Positions 33,291 through 41,052 of a DNA stretch of 41,052 nt are shown piece after piece. The notes under the pieces are model-generated. The model was given only the letters and a program-made list of their open reading frames with translations. It ran no database searches and was not told where the DNA came from. This DNA is from CAZRUA01 sp964603125 (GTDB lineage Bacteria > Bacteroidota > Bacteroidia > B-17B0 > Aurantibacillaceae). Every line of letters starts with the position of its first letter. Positions within the stretch are counted from its first letter, which is position 1. Location of the stretch: positions 1 through 41,052 of the forward strand of contig CAZRUA010000019.1 of assembly GCA_964603125.1 (NCBI GenBank). Reading direction: 5' to 3'. Position numbers and translations under genes: made by a program.

Positions 33291-36200
33291 ATGGGGAAGA
33301 AAAAAATAATAATTGCCGCTTTTTTATTATCACTCAATATATTATTGAATGCGCAAACCTTCACCTGGGTTGGTTATCCAACTAATTCAGCTACTTGGAA
33401 TCCTTCGTCAACATTTAATGTAACAACTGCAACTGCAGGAGGAGGATCATTTGACAGAAGAGCGAGCAGTGCTGCAGGCACATCACCTATTTCTTCAACA
33501 GCAGGGAATATTGCACAAAATTGCGCTAACTATACAGGTTTAAGATTAGAAATGAGCGGTGCCGGAAATGGATCTGGAACAGGAGCATGGAATAATAGCA
33601 TAACTGTTACGATGACATTTCCAACCTATTTATGTGCGCCAGTAACATTTAATATTTACGATGTAACAGAAACTTACTTTAATGATGGGAGTTTTAACTA
33701 CGTTTATTACCAAGATAAAGTAAGTATTTCGGCAACGGATAATAATAATGCAGCTGTTTTACCTACTGCTACAACATCAGGTAGTGTAAATAATAATGTA
33801 GTTGGAAGCACCCGAGTAATAATTGCTAATGGGACCAGTGCGCAATGCGCCAATCAAGCTATTACGGTTGGTAGTGCAGGACAACTAATTAAAACAATTA
33901 CTGTAGTTTATGCTAATCAAGATCCGCCAACAAATTGCCCTGCACCAGTTGGTTCACCAGCTAGATATGGAGTTTCACAATATCAGTATATTTTTATTTC
34001 GCCAATAACTGGTAATCCTGCTCCTTCAGCCACAATAAGCGGTAGTTTAGCTTGTGGTTCTTCTACAACTACTTTAACAGCAACAACTTCCGCTAGTTCA
34101 CCAACTTACTCATGGGCTGGACCAGGCGGATCCACAATAGTTTCACCAAATGCAGCTAGCACTTCGGTTACTGGTGTAGGTACATACACAGTTACCGTTA
34201 CTAGTGGAGGTTGCTCCGGAACAGCCACAACTACATTAACTGCTCCAGCAGCTCCAAGTGCTCCATTATCAAGCTCCATTACTCAACCAACATGCGTAAC
34301 TACAACAGGTAGTGTTAACTTAACAGGATTACCTGCAAGTGGAACATGGACGATCAATCCAGGTGGTTACACAGGAACCGGAACAACAACAACTATTTCA
34401 GGATTAAGTTCAGGAACATATAATTTTACTGTTACAAATTCGGGAGGTTGCACATCAGCAGCTTCAACTGATATAACAATTAATCCCGGTCCAACTAACC
34501 CAAGCGCTGCAATAGTTGGAACAGTAACTCAGCCTACCTGCGCTACTTCTACAGGAAGTATTGCATTAAGCGGATTACCCGCTAGTGGCACATGGACCTT
34601 AAATCCCGGTGGGATAACTGGAACTGGAACAACAACAACCGTTAGCGGATTAACAGCAGGAACATACAGTTATACAGTAACAAATTCATCAGGATGTACA
34701 TCACCTGCAGCTACAGCAACGGTTATAAATGCAGCACCAACAACACCTACTGCTGCTATTGTAGGAACAGTAACACAACCCACTTGTGCAACTGCTACTG
34801 GTAGTATTGCTTTAAGTGGATTACCAGCAAGTGGTACCTGGACATTAAATCCTGGAGGAATAACAGGTACTGGAACTACTACTACAATAAGTGGCTTAAA
34901 TACTGGGACTTATAACTACACAGTTACTAATGCAGCTGGTTGTACTTCTTCAGCATCAGCTAACGCTACTATTAACACTCAACCTGCAACACCTAGCGCC
35001 GCTATTATTGGAACTGTAACTCAACCAACATGCGCAATAACAACTGGAAGCATAGCTTTAAGCGGATTACCTGCCAGTGGCACATGGACATTGAATCCAG
35101 GGGGACTAACAGGTAGTGGAACAACAACAACTGTTAGCGGATTAACAGCAGGAACATACAACTACACGGTAACAAATTCATCGGGCTGTACATCGCCTGC
35201 AGCTACAGCAACAGTTATAAATGCAGCTCCAACAATTCCAACAGCAGCAATAATTGGAACTGTAACACAACCTACTTGCGTAACTGCTACAGGAAGCATT
35301 GCTTTAAGTGGTTTGCCCGCAAGTGGCACTTGGACTTTAAACCCTGGTGGAATAACAGGAACTGGAACTACTACTACAATAAGCGGTTTGAACGCTGGAA
35401 CTTATAACTATACTGTCACAAATGCATCAGGTTGTACTTCTTCAGCTTCTGCAAATGCAACTATAAACTCTCAACCTACAACACCTAGCGCGGCTATCGT
35501 TGGAGCGGTAACCCAACCTACTTGTGCTACTGCAACTGGAAGTATTGCTTTAAGCGGATTACCTGCAAGCGGAACTTGGACTTTAAATCCAGGAGGAGTA
35601 ACTGGAAGCGGAACAACCACAACTATTAGCGGATTAACAGCTGGCACATATAGTTACACTGTTACAAACTCTTCTGGATGTACTTCACCCGCTGCAACTG
35701 CAACAACGATTACTGCGGCACCATCAAGTCCATCTGCACCAACCGTTGGTTCAACAACACAAACAAATTGTGCAAGTTCTACAGGGTCGGTAAATATTAG
35801 TGGATTACCCGCTAGTGGCACATGGACGATTAATCCTGGAGGAATTACTGGAACTGGAACCACAACAACCATAAGCGGATTAAATCCTGGAACTTACAAC
35901 TTAACTGTTACCAACTCATCAGGATGTACTTCTAGTGCTTCAAGCAGCATTGTAATTAACGCGCAACCTAGCAATCCTTCTTCACCTCTTGCTGGTGTTG
36001 TAGTTCAACCAAACTGTTCGGTTGCAACAGGAAGTATTAATCTAACTGGATTACCAGCTACTGGCACTTGGACAATTAACCCTGGCAATATTACTGGTAC
36101 AGGAACTACTACAACTATTTCAGGATTAACATCTGGCACATACAATTATACAGTAACCAATTCAAGTGGATGCTCTTCTACTGCATCTACAGATATTGTA

Positions 36201-38921
36201 ATCCAAGCTCAGCCAACAACTCCTAGCACTCCACTTAGTGCAATAGTTGCACAACCTAATTGTTCTGTAGGTACTGGAACAGTTGACTTATCTGGATTAC
36301 CAGCAAGTGGCGCATGGACAATTAATCCTGGCAATATATCAGGAACTGGAACAACAACTACAATTAGTGGCTTGGCGAGTGGCACTTATAATTTTACAGT
36401 TACAAATGCAGATGGATGTACATCAACTCCTACAGCAAACATTGTAATTAATAATTTTCCTTCAACACCAATTGCTCCAACAGCAAACGTTTCTTCACAG
36501 CCTTCCTGCTCAGTTTCAACTGGAGATATAATATTAAGCGGCTTACCAGCTACTGGAACTTGGACTATTAATCCAGGAAATATAACAGGTACAGGAACAA
36601 CAACTAGTATCACAGGATTAGTTGCTGGAACTTATAATTATACGGTAACCAATTCAGACGGCTGTACATCACCAGCTTCCGTTAATGCTATCATCAATAC
36701 CCAACCTACTACTCCAAACGCTCCATTAACAACAAATACTATTCAGCCTACCTGTTCAACTTCAACAGGAAGTGTTGATTTAAGTGGATTACCTGCAAGT
36801 GGCACTTGGACAATTAACCCTGGAAATATTACTGGAACAGGAACAACAACAACAATTTCCAACCTAAGCAGCGGCACTTACAATTATACTGTTACTAATG
36901 TAGATGGTTGTACTTCTGGTTTATCTTCAAATATTACAATTAACGCACAACCAACAACTCCAACAGCTCCATTAACATCAAATGTTATGCAACCAAGTTG
37001 CACAGTTGCAACAGGAAGTGTTGATTTAAATGGATTACCAGCAACTGGAAACTGGACAATTAATCCCGGAAATGTATCTGGCTCTGGTAGCTCTATTACA
37101 ATAAACAATTTAGCACCTGGAACATACAACTACACTGTAACCAATTCGGACGGATGTATTTCGTCAGCATCTGTTAATGTTGTAATCACAGCTTCACCTT
37201 CAACACCATCGGCACCCTTAACAAGTGTAAACTCACAACCAGATTGTAATAATGCAACTGGAACCATTGATATAAGCGGTTTACCTTCTACTGGCACTTG
37301 GACTATAAACCCAGGAAACATTACTGGAACAGGAACAACAACTTCTATTTCGAACTTAACAGCTGGCACATATAATTATACAGTTACCAATTCTTTAGGT
37401 TGTTCATCACCCTTATCATCATCTATTACTATAAACACTCAACCCGTAACGCCTACTGCGCCAGTTGTATCTAGCACTAATCAACCTACCTGTTTTGTTT
37501 CAACAGGAGATATAACATTAACAGGATTACCAACATCAGGTAGCTGGACATTAAATCCAGGATCAATTAGCGGAACAGGTAATTCAACAACTATTACTGG
37601 ATTAAATAGTGGGACTTATAATTATACAGTTACCAACTCTGATGGATGCACCTCATCAGCAACTGTTAATGTTACAATAAATCCACAGCCAACAACTCCA
37701 AATCCACCTGTTGTAACAGCATCTAATGCATTAACATTTTGTCAAGGAGATTCTGTTGTTTTATCTGTATCTCCAGGAACTGGTATAGTTTGGTTACCGA
37801 ATAACTCAACCGACTCTGTAATATCTATTAATAGCTCTGGAACATATGTTGCAAACTACACAGCAACAAACGGTTGCTCAAGTGCATCAGCTCCAATAAC
37901 AGTAACGGTTAATTCAAATCCGACTGCACCAAGCATAAATATTGCAGGAGGAACAAGTACACTTTGTCAAGGGCAATCCGTGACATTGGTTGCAAACCCT
38001 TCTAACGGTATAACTTGGTTACCTAATGGACAAACTTCATCATCAATTTCAGTAAATACATCTGGAACATATTCTGCCATGATTACAGATGTAAATCAAT
38101 GCGTGTCGCCAATTGCATCCATTAATGTTACTGTAAACCCTTTACCAAATATTGACATAACAAGTGCTATTATTGATACCGTTCATTGTAACCTATCTAA
38201 TGGCGGTATTAACAATGTATTGGTAAATGGGGGTACTCAACCCTACTCTTACGAATGGTTTGATTCTTCTAACAATTTGATTGGAACAAACAACTCAGTT
38301 TCAAACATTAATTCTGGTGCATACTATATAGTTGTTACAGATTCTCTAGGATGTAGAGATACGTCATCGAACATTTCATTACCAAGTGTTGGAGGTGTTA
38401 ATGTTACTTTAAGTGGTACACCACTTTCTGGCGCTGAACCTTTAGATGTATTATTAAATGCTAACACAAATACTTCAGTTAATAATTACAACTGGTTTTT
38501 AAACAATTCACCTATTGGCACAACACCTGGTAATACGTTTAATTTAACTGGATTAACATATGGTTCTTATGTTGCTCAAGTAACGGTAAGTGATAGCTAC
38601 GGTTGTTTAGATACCGCACAAATAACAATTAATGTTGATGCTACAATAGATATTGTGATCCCAAATGTTTTCACGCCGAATGGAGATAACTTAAATGATG
38701 TTTTTGAAATAAAAACCAAAGGAATCGAATCAATTGAAGGTAAAATATTTAATAGATGGGGACAATTAATTTTCTCTTGGAATAGCTTAAATGCGGTTTG
38801 GGATGGCAAAATGATTAATGGAGAAATTGCCTCTGAAGGAACTTATTATTACATCATTGACTACACTGACATTAACAAACAAACACACAATAAAACAGGA
38901 TACATAGAATTACTTCACTAA
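33291..38921 (+). CDS. Giant surface protein with fourteen 82-aa repeats and T9SS type B sorting domain
   Basis: 1876 aa. A signal peptide (about residues 1-22) is followed by a ~220-residue unrecognised domain (TFTWVGYPTNSATWNPSSTF...) and an Ig-like segment. Residues 328-1475 are fourteen tandem 82-aa repeats, each with two Cys (QPTC... and GCTS...). Two further Ig-like units (FCQGDSVVLSVSPG, LCQGQSVTLVANPS), a SprB-like repeat (VNGGTQPYSYEWFDSSNN) and a PKD-like stretch come next. The end is a CHU_C/type B sorting domain: IPNVFTPNGDNLNDVFEI, KIFNRWGQLIF, WDGKMINGEIASEGTYYY. It is very rich in Thr, Ser and Gly with little charge. Expected to be exported by T9SS and displayed as a long fibre or adhesin. 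No PorP/SprF partner gene follows. Divergent from the kinase operon. Confidence 0.93.
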   Translation: MGKKKIIIAAFLLSLNILLNAQTFTWVGYPTNSATWNPSSTFNVTTATAGGGSFDRRASSAAGTSPISSTAGNIAQNCANYTGLRLEMSGAGNGSGTGAWNNSITVTMTFPTYLCAPVTFNIYDVTETYFNDGSFNYVYYQDKVSISATDNNNAAVLPTATTSGSVNNNVVGSTRVIIANGTSAQCANQAITVGSAGQLIKTITVVYANQDPPTNCPAPVGSPARYGVSQYQYIFISPITGNPAPSATISGSLACGSSTTTLTATTSASSPTYSWAGPGGSTIVSPNAASTSVTGVGTYTVTVTSGGCSGTATTTLTAPAAPSAPLSSSITQPTCVTTTGSVNLTGLPASGTWTINPGGYTGTGTTTTISGLSSGTYNFTVTNSGGCTSAASTDITINPGPTNPSAAIVGTVTQPTCATSTGSIALSGLPASGTWTLNPGGITGTGTTTTVSGLTAGTYSYTVTNSSGCTSPAATATVINAAPTTPTAAIVGTVTQPTCATATGSIALSGLPASGTWTLNPGGITGTGTTTTISGLNTGTYNYTVTNAAGCTSSASANATINTQPATPSAAIIGTVTQPTCAITTGSIALSGLPASGTWTLNPGGLTGSGTTTTVSGLTAGTYNYTVTNSSGCTSPAATATVINAAPTIPTAAIIGTVTQPTCVTATGSIALSGLPASGTWTLNPGGITGTGTTTTISGLNAGTYNYTVTNASGCTSSASANATINSQPTTPSAAIVGAVTQPTCATATGSIALSGLPASGTWTLNPGGVTGSGTTTTISGLTAGTYSYTVTNSSGCTSPAATATTITAAPSSPSAPTVGSTTQTNCASSTGSVNISGLPASGTWTINPGGITGTGTTTTISGLNPGTYNLTVTNSSGCTSSASSSIVINAQPSNPSSPLAGVVVQPNCSVATGSINLTGLPATGTWTINPGNITGTGTTTTISGLTSGTYNYTVTNSSGCSSTASTDIVIQAQPTTPSTPLSAIVAQPNCSVGTGTVDLSGLPASGAWTINPGNISGTGTTTTISGLASGTYNFTVTNADGCTSTPTANIVINNFPSTPIAPTANVSSQPSCSVSTGDIILSGLPATGTWTINPGNITGTGTTTSITGLVAGTYNYTVTNSDGCTSPASVNAIINTQPTTPNAPLTTNTIQPTCSTSTGSVDLSGLPASGTWTINPGNITGTGTTTTISNLSSGTYNYTVTNVDGCTSGLSSNITINAQPTTPTAPLTSNVMQPSCTVATGSVDLNGLPATGNWTINPGNVSGSGSSITINNLAPGTYNYTVTNSDGCISSASVNVVITASPSTPSAPLTSVNSQPDCNNATGTIDISGLPSTGTWTINPGNITGTGTTTSISNLTAGTYNYTVTNSLGCSSPLSSSITINTQPVTPTAPVVSSTNQPTCFVSTGDITLTGLPTSGSWTLNPGSISGTGNSTTITGLNSGTYNYTVTNSDGCTSSATVNVTINPQPTTPNPPVVTASNALTFCQGDSVVLSVSPGTGIVWLPNNSTDSVISINSSGTYVANYTATNGCSSASAPITVTVNSNPTAPSINIAGGTSTLCQGQSVTLVANPSNGITWLPNGQTSSSISVNTSGTYSAMITDVNQCVSPIASINVTVNPLPNIDITSAIIDTVHCNLSNGGINNVLVNGGTQPYSYEWFDSSNNLIGTNNSVSNINSGAYYIVVTDSLGCRDTSSNISLPSVGGVNVTLSGTPLSGAEPLDVLLNANTNTSVNNYNWFLNNSPIGTTPGNTFNLTGLTYGSYVAQVTVSDSYGCLDTAQITINVDATIDIVIPNVFTPNGDNLNDVFEIKTKGIESIEGKIFNRWGQLIFSWNSLNAVWDGKMINGEIASEGTYYYIIDYTDINKQTHNKTGYIELLH
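34272..37715 (+). repeat. Fourteen tandem 246-bp repeats (82 aa each) without indels
   Basis: Unit starts run at exact 246-bp steps from 34272 (34518, 34764, 35010, 35256, 35502, 35748, 35994, 36240, 36486, 36732, 36978, 37224, 37470). The shared core is GLPASGTWT(I/L)NPG ... TGTGTTTTISGL ... GTYNYTVTN. All 14 units keep Cys at positions 8 and 60. Units 2-6 are the most alike. Units 2+3 and 4+5 form a two-unit (492-bp) higher-order pattern: the unit ends alternate between SPAATATVINAAP and SSASANATIN(T/S)QP. Confidence 0.96.
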
Positions 38922-38938
38922 TCTTAAAAACAAACAAA

Positions 38939-39022
38939 ATGAAAAACAAAATCGTAAACCAAATCCTATTTAAAATTCTATTTTTTACAAGAACTAATTT
39001 TAATTCTTTTAAAATAGCATAA
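38939..39022 (+). CDS. 27-codon small ORF, possible remnant of a lost downstream gene
   Basis: It starts 17 bp after the giant gene: MKNKIVNQILFKILFFTRTN and seven further residues to a TAA. A basic N-terminus followed by hydrophobic residues looks like the beginning of a signal peptide, and PorP/SprF-type genes often follow type B T9SS cargos. Too short to assign; it may be chance or a decayed gene start. Confidence 0.2.
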   Translation: MKNKIVNQILFKILFFTRTNFNSFKIA

Positions 39023-39071
39023 CAATAGCCCTAAACCCCCACCCTAAATTAGTTTTGAATTCACACTAAAA

Positions 39072-39101
39072 TCCCTTAATAACAGAGATGCTATTAAGGG
39101 A
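39072..39101. terminator. Hairpin between convergent genes
   Basis: TCCCTTAATA (39072-39081) and TATTAAGGGA (39092-39101) form a perfect 10-bp stem with a 10-nt loop. An alternative outer pairing AAAATCCC/GGGATTTT (39068-39075 with 39106-39113) adds a T-run on the plus strand. It lies between the giant T9SS gene (+) and the PH-domain gene (-) and probably terminates both. Confidence 0.65.
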
Positions 39102-39117
39102 AATAGGGATTTTAAAC

Positions 39118-39675
39118 TTAATTTGATTTATCCTTTAAGATTTTTTTGATTTCAACTAATTCATTCTTTATATCAATCAACAATTGATTGTCATTTGCAG
39201 TGCTCGAATTAGAGACGTTGGTTACAATATTGAATTTCTCCTTCCTAACTTTCTCTCTCTGATTTAAAATTTCTACTTTAAAACTTTCCGCATCATTAAT
39301 TCCAAGCATACTCATCATATTAGAATCATGCTTGCCACCGCCACCAGCCGTTTCAATTCTTATTAAGGTTAAGCCGAAATATCTTAAAATAGGGCCTCCA
39401 ATAAAAGATAAATCTTGTATGTTTTCTAGAGGAATTGTTTTTTCTATATGAACAATTAAACCTTTTGAAAATTTCAAGTTTTTATTTGTCAATTCGCACG
39501 ACAAAGTTTTAAAAAACTTACCACTCAAAAACTGCCCTAAACCTAATATCCAAAACGGAATTAATACAATACCAACAACACTTGTAATTAGAAAAAAAAG
39601 TACGATAAAAAATATATACGTTTTAACCTTTGGATTAAAAGTTGCCGACCTAAGTACTACTTCATTTTCGAGCAT
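39118..39675 (-). CDS. Bacterial PH-domain (bPH2/YdbS-type) membrane protein
   Basis: 185 aa. A short N-terminus is followed by a hydrophobic hairpin at residues ~19-50 (TYIFFIVLFFLITSVVGIVL, PFWILGLGQF). A bPH2 domain follows at ~55-135, with the typical strands CELTNKNLKFSKGLI, KTIPLENIQDLSFIGGP and RYFGLTLIRIETAGGGG. The C-terminal ~50 residues are charged and helical (LLIDIKNELVEIKKILKDKS). Function in the family is poorly defined; membrane-associated scaffolding is likely. The ATG overlaps the purC stop region by 1 bp, so it is translated as part of the purC operon. Confidence 0.87.
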   Translation of the reverse strand: MLENEVVLRSATFNPKVKTYIFFIVLFFLITSVVGIVLIPFWILGLGQFLSGKFFKTLSCELTNKNLKFSKGLIVHIEKTIPLENIQDLSFIGGPILRYFGLTLIRIETAGGGGKHDSNMMSMLGINDAESFKVEILNQREKVRKEKFNIVTNVSNSSTANDNQLLIDIKNELVEIKKILKDKSN

Positions 39676-40619
39676 TATAGATTATTTAAGGCATTTAAAA
39701 CGTTTTTCTCAATTCTAGAATTAATTTCTTCACCAGAATGTTTAATAAATTTCTCACCACTTACTTTTTCATATAACTCTATGTAACGCTCTGAAATTTC
39801 ATTCACCCACGCTTCATTCATTTCAGGAACAGATTGCCCTTCTTTACCTTGAAATCCATTTTCGATTAACCAACGACGAACAAACTCCTTACTTAACTGC
39901 TTTTGCTCTTCGCCTTTAGCTTGTCTTTCATTATATCCCTCTAAATAAAAATAGCGCGAAGAATCTGGAGTATGAATTTCATCCATCAAATATATCTTTC
40001 CTTCATACAAACCGAATTCATACTTCGTATCAACTAAAATTAAACCTTGCTTAGCTGCAATTTCACAACCTCTTTGATACAAAGCATCTGTATATTTCTC
40101 TAATTGAGAATAATGTTCTTCACTAACAATGCCTTGTTTAATGATTTCCTCACGACTTATATCTTCATCATGCCCTTCGCTAGCTTTAGTAGTAGGAGTA
40201 ATAATAGGTGTAGGTAATTTATCATTCTCTTTCAAGCCCTCAGGTAAAGTAACACCGCATAACGTTCTTAAACCACTATTATAAGTTCGCGCTGCATGAC
40301 CTGCTAAATAACCACGAATTACCATTTCAACTTTAAAGGGTTGACAGTATCTTCCAATTGCAACATTTGGATCAGGAACCGAAATAATCCAATTAGGCAC
40401 AATATCCTTTGTTGCTTCTAAAAACTTAGCTGCAATTTGATTTAAAACTTGTCCTTTATAAGGTATTCCCTTTGGCAAAACAACATCGAAAGCACTGATA
40501 CGATCGCTTGCAACCATAACTAAATATTTATCATCGATATTGTATACATCTCTAACTTTACCTTTATACAAAGACTTTTGCTTTGGAAAATTATACTGTG
40601 TTTGATTTAAAACGTTCAT
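39675..40619 (-). CDS. purC: Phosphoribosylaminoimidazole-succinocarboxamide synthase
   Basis: 314 aa. SAICAR synthase, which joins aspartate to CAIR with ATP in purine synthesis. Visible motifs: LYKGKVRDVYNIDDKYLVMV (ATP-binding N-terminal lobe), SDRISAFDVVLPKGIPYKGQ, VEMVIRGYLAGHAARTYNSG, TPTTKASEGHDEDIS, LILVDTKYEFGLYEGKIYLM and DEIHTPDSSRYFY (metal/nucleotide site). The length is that of the ~300-residue form with a C-terminal extension (FVRRWLIENGFQGKEGQSVP). It starts 6 bp after the phoH stop and overlaps the PH-domain gene by 1 bp, suggesting one transcript phoH-purC-bPH2. Confidence 0.96.
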   Translation of the reverse strand: MNVLNQTQYNFPKQKSLYKGKVRDVYNIDDKYLVMVASDRISAFDVVLPKGIPYKGQVLNQIAAKFLEATKDIVPNWIISVPDPNVAIGRYCQPFKVEMVIRGYLAGHAARTYNSGLRTLCGVTLPEGLKENDKLPTPIITPTTKASEGHDEDISREEIIKQGIVSEEHYSQLEKYTDALYQRGCEIAAKQGLILVDTKYEFGLYEGKIYLMDEIHTPDSSRYFYLEGYNERQAKGEEQKQLSKEFVRRWLIENGFQGKEGQSVPEMNEAWVNEISERYIELYEKVSGEKFIKHSGEEINSRIEKNVLNALNNL

Positions 40620-40625
40620 TCTGAT

Positions 40626-41052
40626 TTATTTTATACTTTGTAATTTATCTTTATCGTAATTTTCAATAATTGCTTTTACTAACTTATGACGAATAACATC
40701 TTCGCCATCCAAGTATATAAAATCAATTCCTTTTACCTTACTCACAACACGCATAGCTTGAACCAAGCCAGAAGGTTGTTTGTGCGGTAAATCAATTTGA
40801 GTAGCATCGCCTGTAATTAAAAATTTAGCATTTGAACCCATACGAGTCAAAAACATTTTCATTTGACTCTCGGTTGTATTTTGTGCTTCATCTAAAATTA
40901 CAAAAGCATTATCCAAAGTTCTACCACGCATAAAAGCTAATGGTGCAATCTGTATCACTCGGTTCTCAACATGCTGAGCCAATTTATCGGCAGGAATCAT
41001 GTCCATCAATGCATCGTACAACGGTTGCATGTATGGATCCAATTTTTCTTTT
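40626..41052 (-). CDS. phoH: PhoH-family ATPase (5' partial)
   Basis: Only the C-terminal ~141 residues lie in the window. The frame is open to the right edge (reading KEKLDPYMQPLYDALMD), so the start and the Walker A motif are outside. The visible part has the Walker B region VILDEAQNTTESQMKMFLTR, followed by GSNAKFLITGDATQIDLP and SGLVQAMRVVSKVKGIDFIY, diagnostic of PhoH. The family is an RNA-helicase-like ATPase that in many bacteria acts with YbeY/PhoH2 in RNA metabolism. The phosphate-starvation link in the name comes from E. coli, so its presence near Pho-type genes is not evidence by itself. Confidence 0.93.
   Translation of the reverse strand, partial: KEKLDPYMQPLYDALMDMIPADKLAQHVENRVIQIAPLAFMRGRTLDNAFVILDEAQNTTESQMKMFLTRMGSNAKFLITGDATQIDLPHKQPSGLVQAMRVVSKVKGIDFIYLDGEDVIRHKLVKAIIENYDKDKLQSIK

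Noticed and set aside
35654..37369. Several antisense open frames of 70-80 codons within the 82-aa repeat array
   Set aside because: They recur at the repeat period in the same antisense frame, and are a by-product of Thr/Gly-rich codons. Their translations are repetitive Val/Pro-rich sequence with no start context.
34272..37715. Regular repeats as a possible CRISPR array
   Set aside because: The period is 246 bp, the whole unit is translated in one frame, and there are no short repeats with unique spacers and no cas genes.
40626..41052. PhoH as further evidence of a phosphate regulon
   Set aside because: The name is historical; PhoH-family ATPases are widespread and here the gene is in a unit with purC, with no Pho-box-like repeat visible.

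Overview
The window is about 41 kb of a low-G+C genome and almost certainly comes from a member of the Bacteroidota. Three kinds of evidence support this. Four secreted proteins end in type IX secretion (T9SS) sorting domains: two type A and two type B/CHU_C. Several intergenic regions carry the phylum's characteristic -7 promoter element (TAnnTTTG). Genes also lack strong Shine-Dalgarno sequences. Family or genus cannot be resolved from what is visible. No rRNA, tRNA, CRISPR array, transposase or prophage gene was seen, so most of the window reads as a chromosomal core region with surface-protein genes between housekeeping genes.

Layout. 1-5.0 kb: the 3' end of a glycine-rich T9SS cargo gene, a PhoD-like alkaline phosphatase with its own T9SS tail, and a di-haem cytochrome c peroxidase/MauG protein whose start overlaps phoD. 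5.3-6.7 kb: a soluble SpoIIE/PP2C-type phosphatase and a small lipoprotein. 6.9-10.8 kb: a 1295-aa type B T9SS protein with ten tandem 69-aa Ig-like repeats and PKD domains. 10.97-15.2 kb: a phosphate uptake cluster (PiT transporter, phosphate-selective-type porin, second PiT transporter). Each of these three genes is preceded by TTAACA-type direct repeats that resemble Pho boxes. 15.3-17.7 kb: a DUF3820 protein, a YARHG-domain protein and the GTPase MeaB. 17.7-18.8 kb (minus strand): an unrecognised acidic protein and an RluE-type pseudouridine synthase. 19.0-20.2 kb: a MacB/FtsX-type ABC permease. 20.3-22.2 kb (minus): a membrane-bound sensor phosphatase of the SpoIIE family and a 4-TM protein. 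22.3-25.7 kb: ftsK and lolA. 25.7-30.4 kb (minus): lpdA, ispH, a DnaQ-like exonuclease, a DUF1003 membrane protein and a small channel-like protein. 30.5-33.1 kb (minus): a TPR histidine kinase with its NarL-type regulator. 33.3-38.9 kb: a 1876-aa type B T9SS protein with fourteen strictly periodic 82-aa repeats. 39.1-41.05 kb (minus): a bacterial PH-domain protein, purC and the 3' part of phoH.

How the genes may work together. The clearest theme is phosphate acquisition. A surface or secreted PhoD would release phosphate from organic esters, the outer-membrane porin would admit it, and the two PiT carriers would bring it across the inner membrane. The shared upstream repeats suggest co-regulation by a PhoB/PhoP-type regulator encoded elsewhere. 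A second theme is repeat-rich T9SS cargo, probably adhesins or surface-layer proteins, with repeat arrays that show signs of recent homogenisation. Signalling is represented by two SpoIIE-type phosphatases and one two-component pair.

The features most worth following up are the Pho-box-like promoters, the DUF1003/pore-like protein pair, the cyanobacterial/plant-like long form of IspH, and the 14-copy repeat array with a two-unit higher-order pattern.
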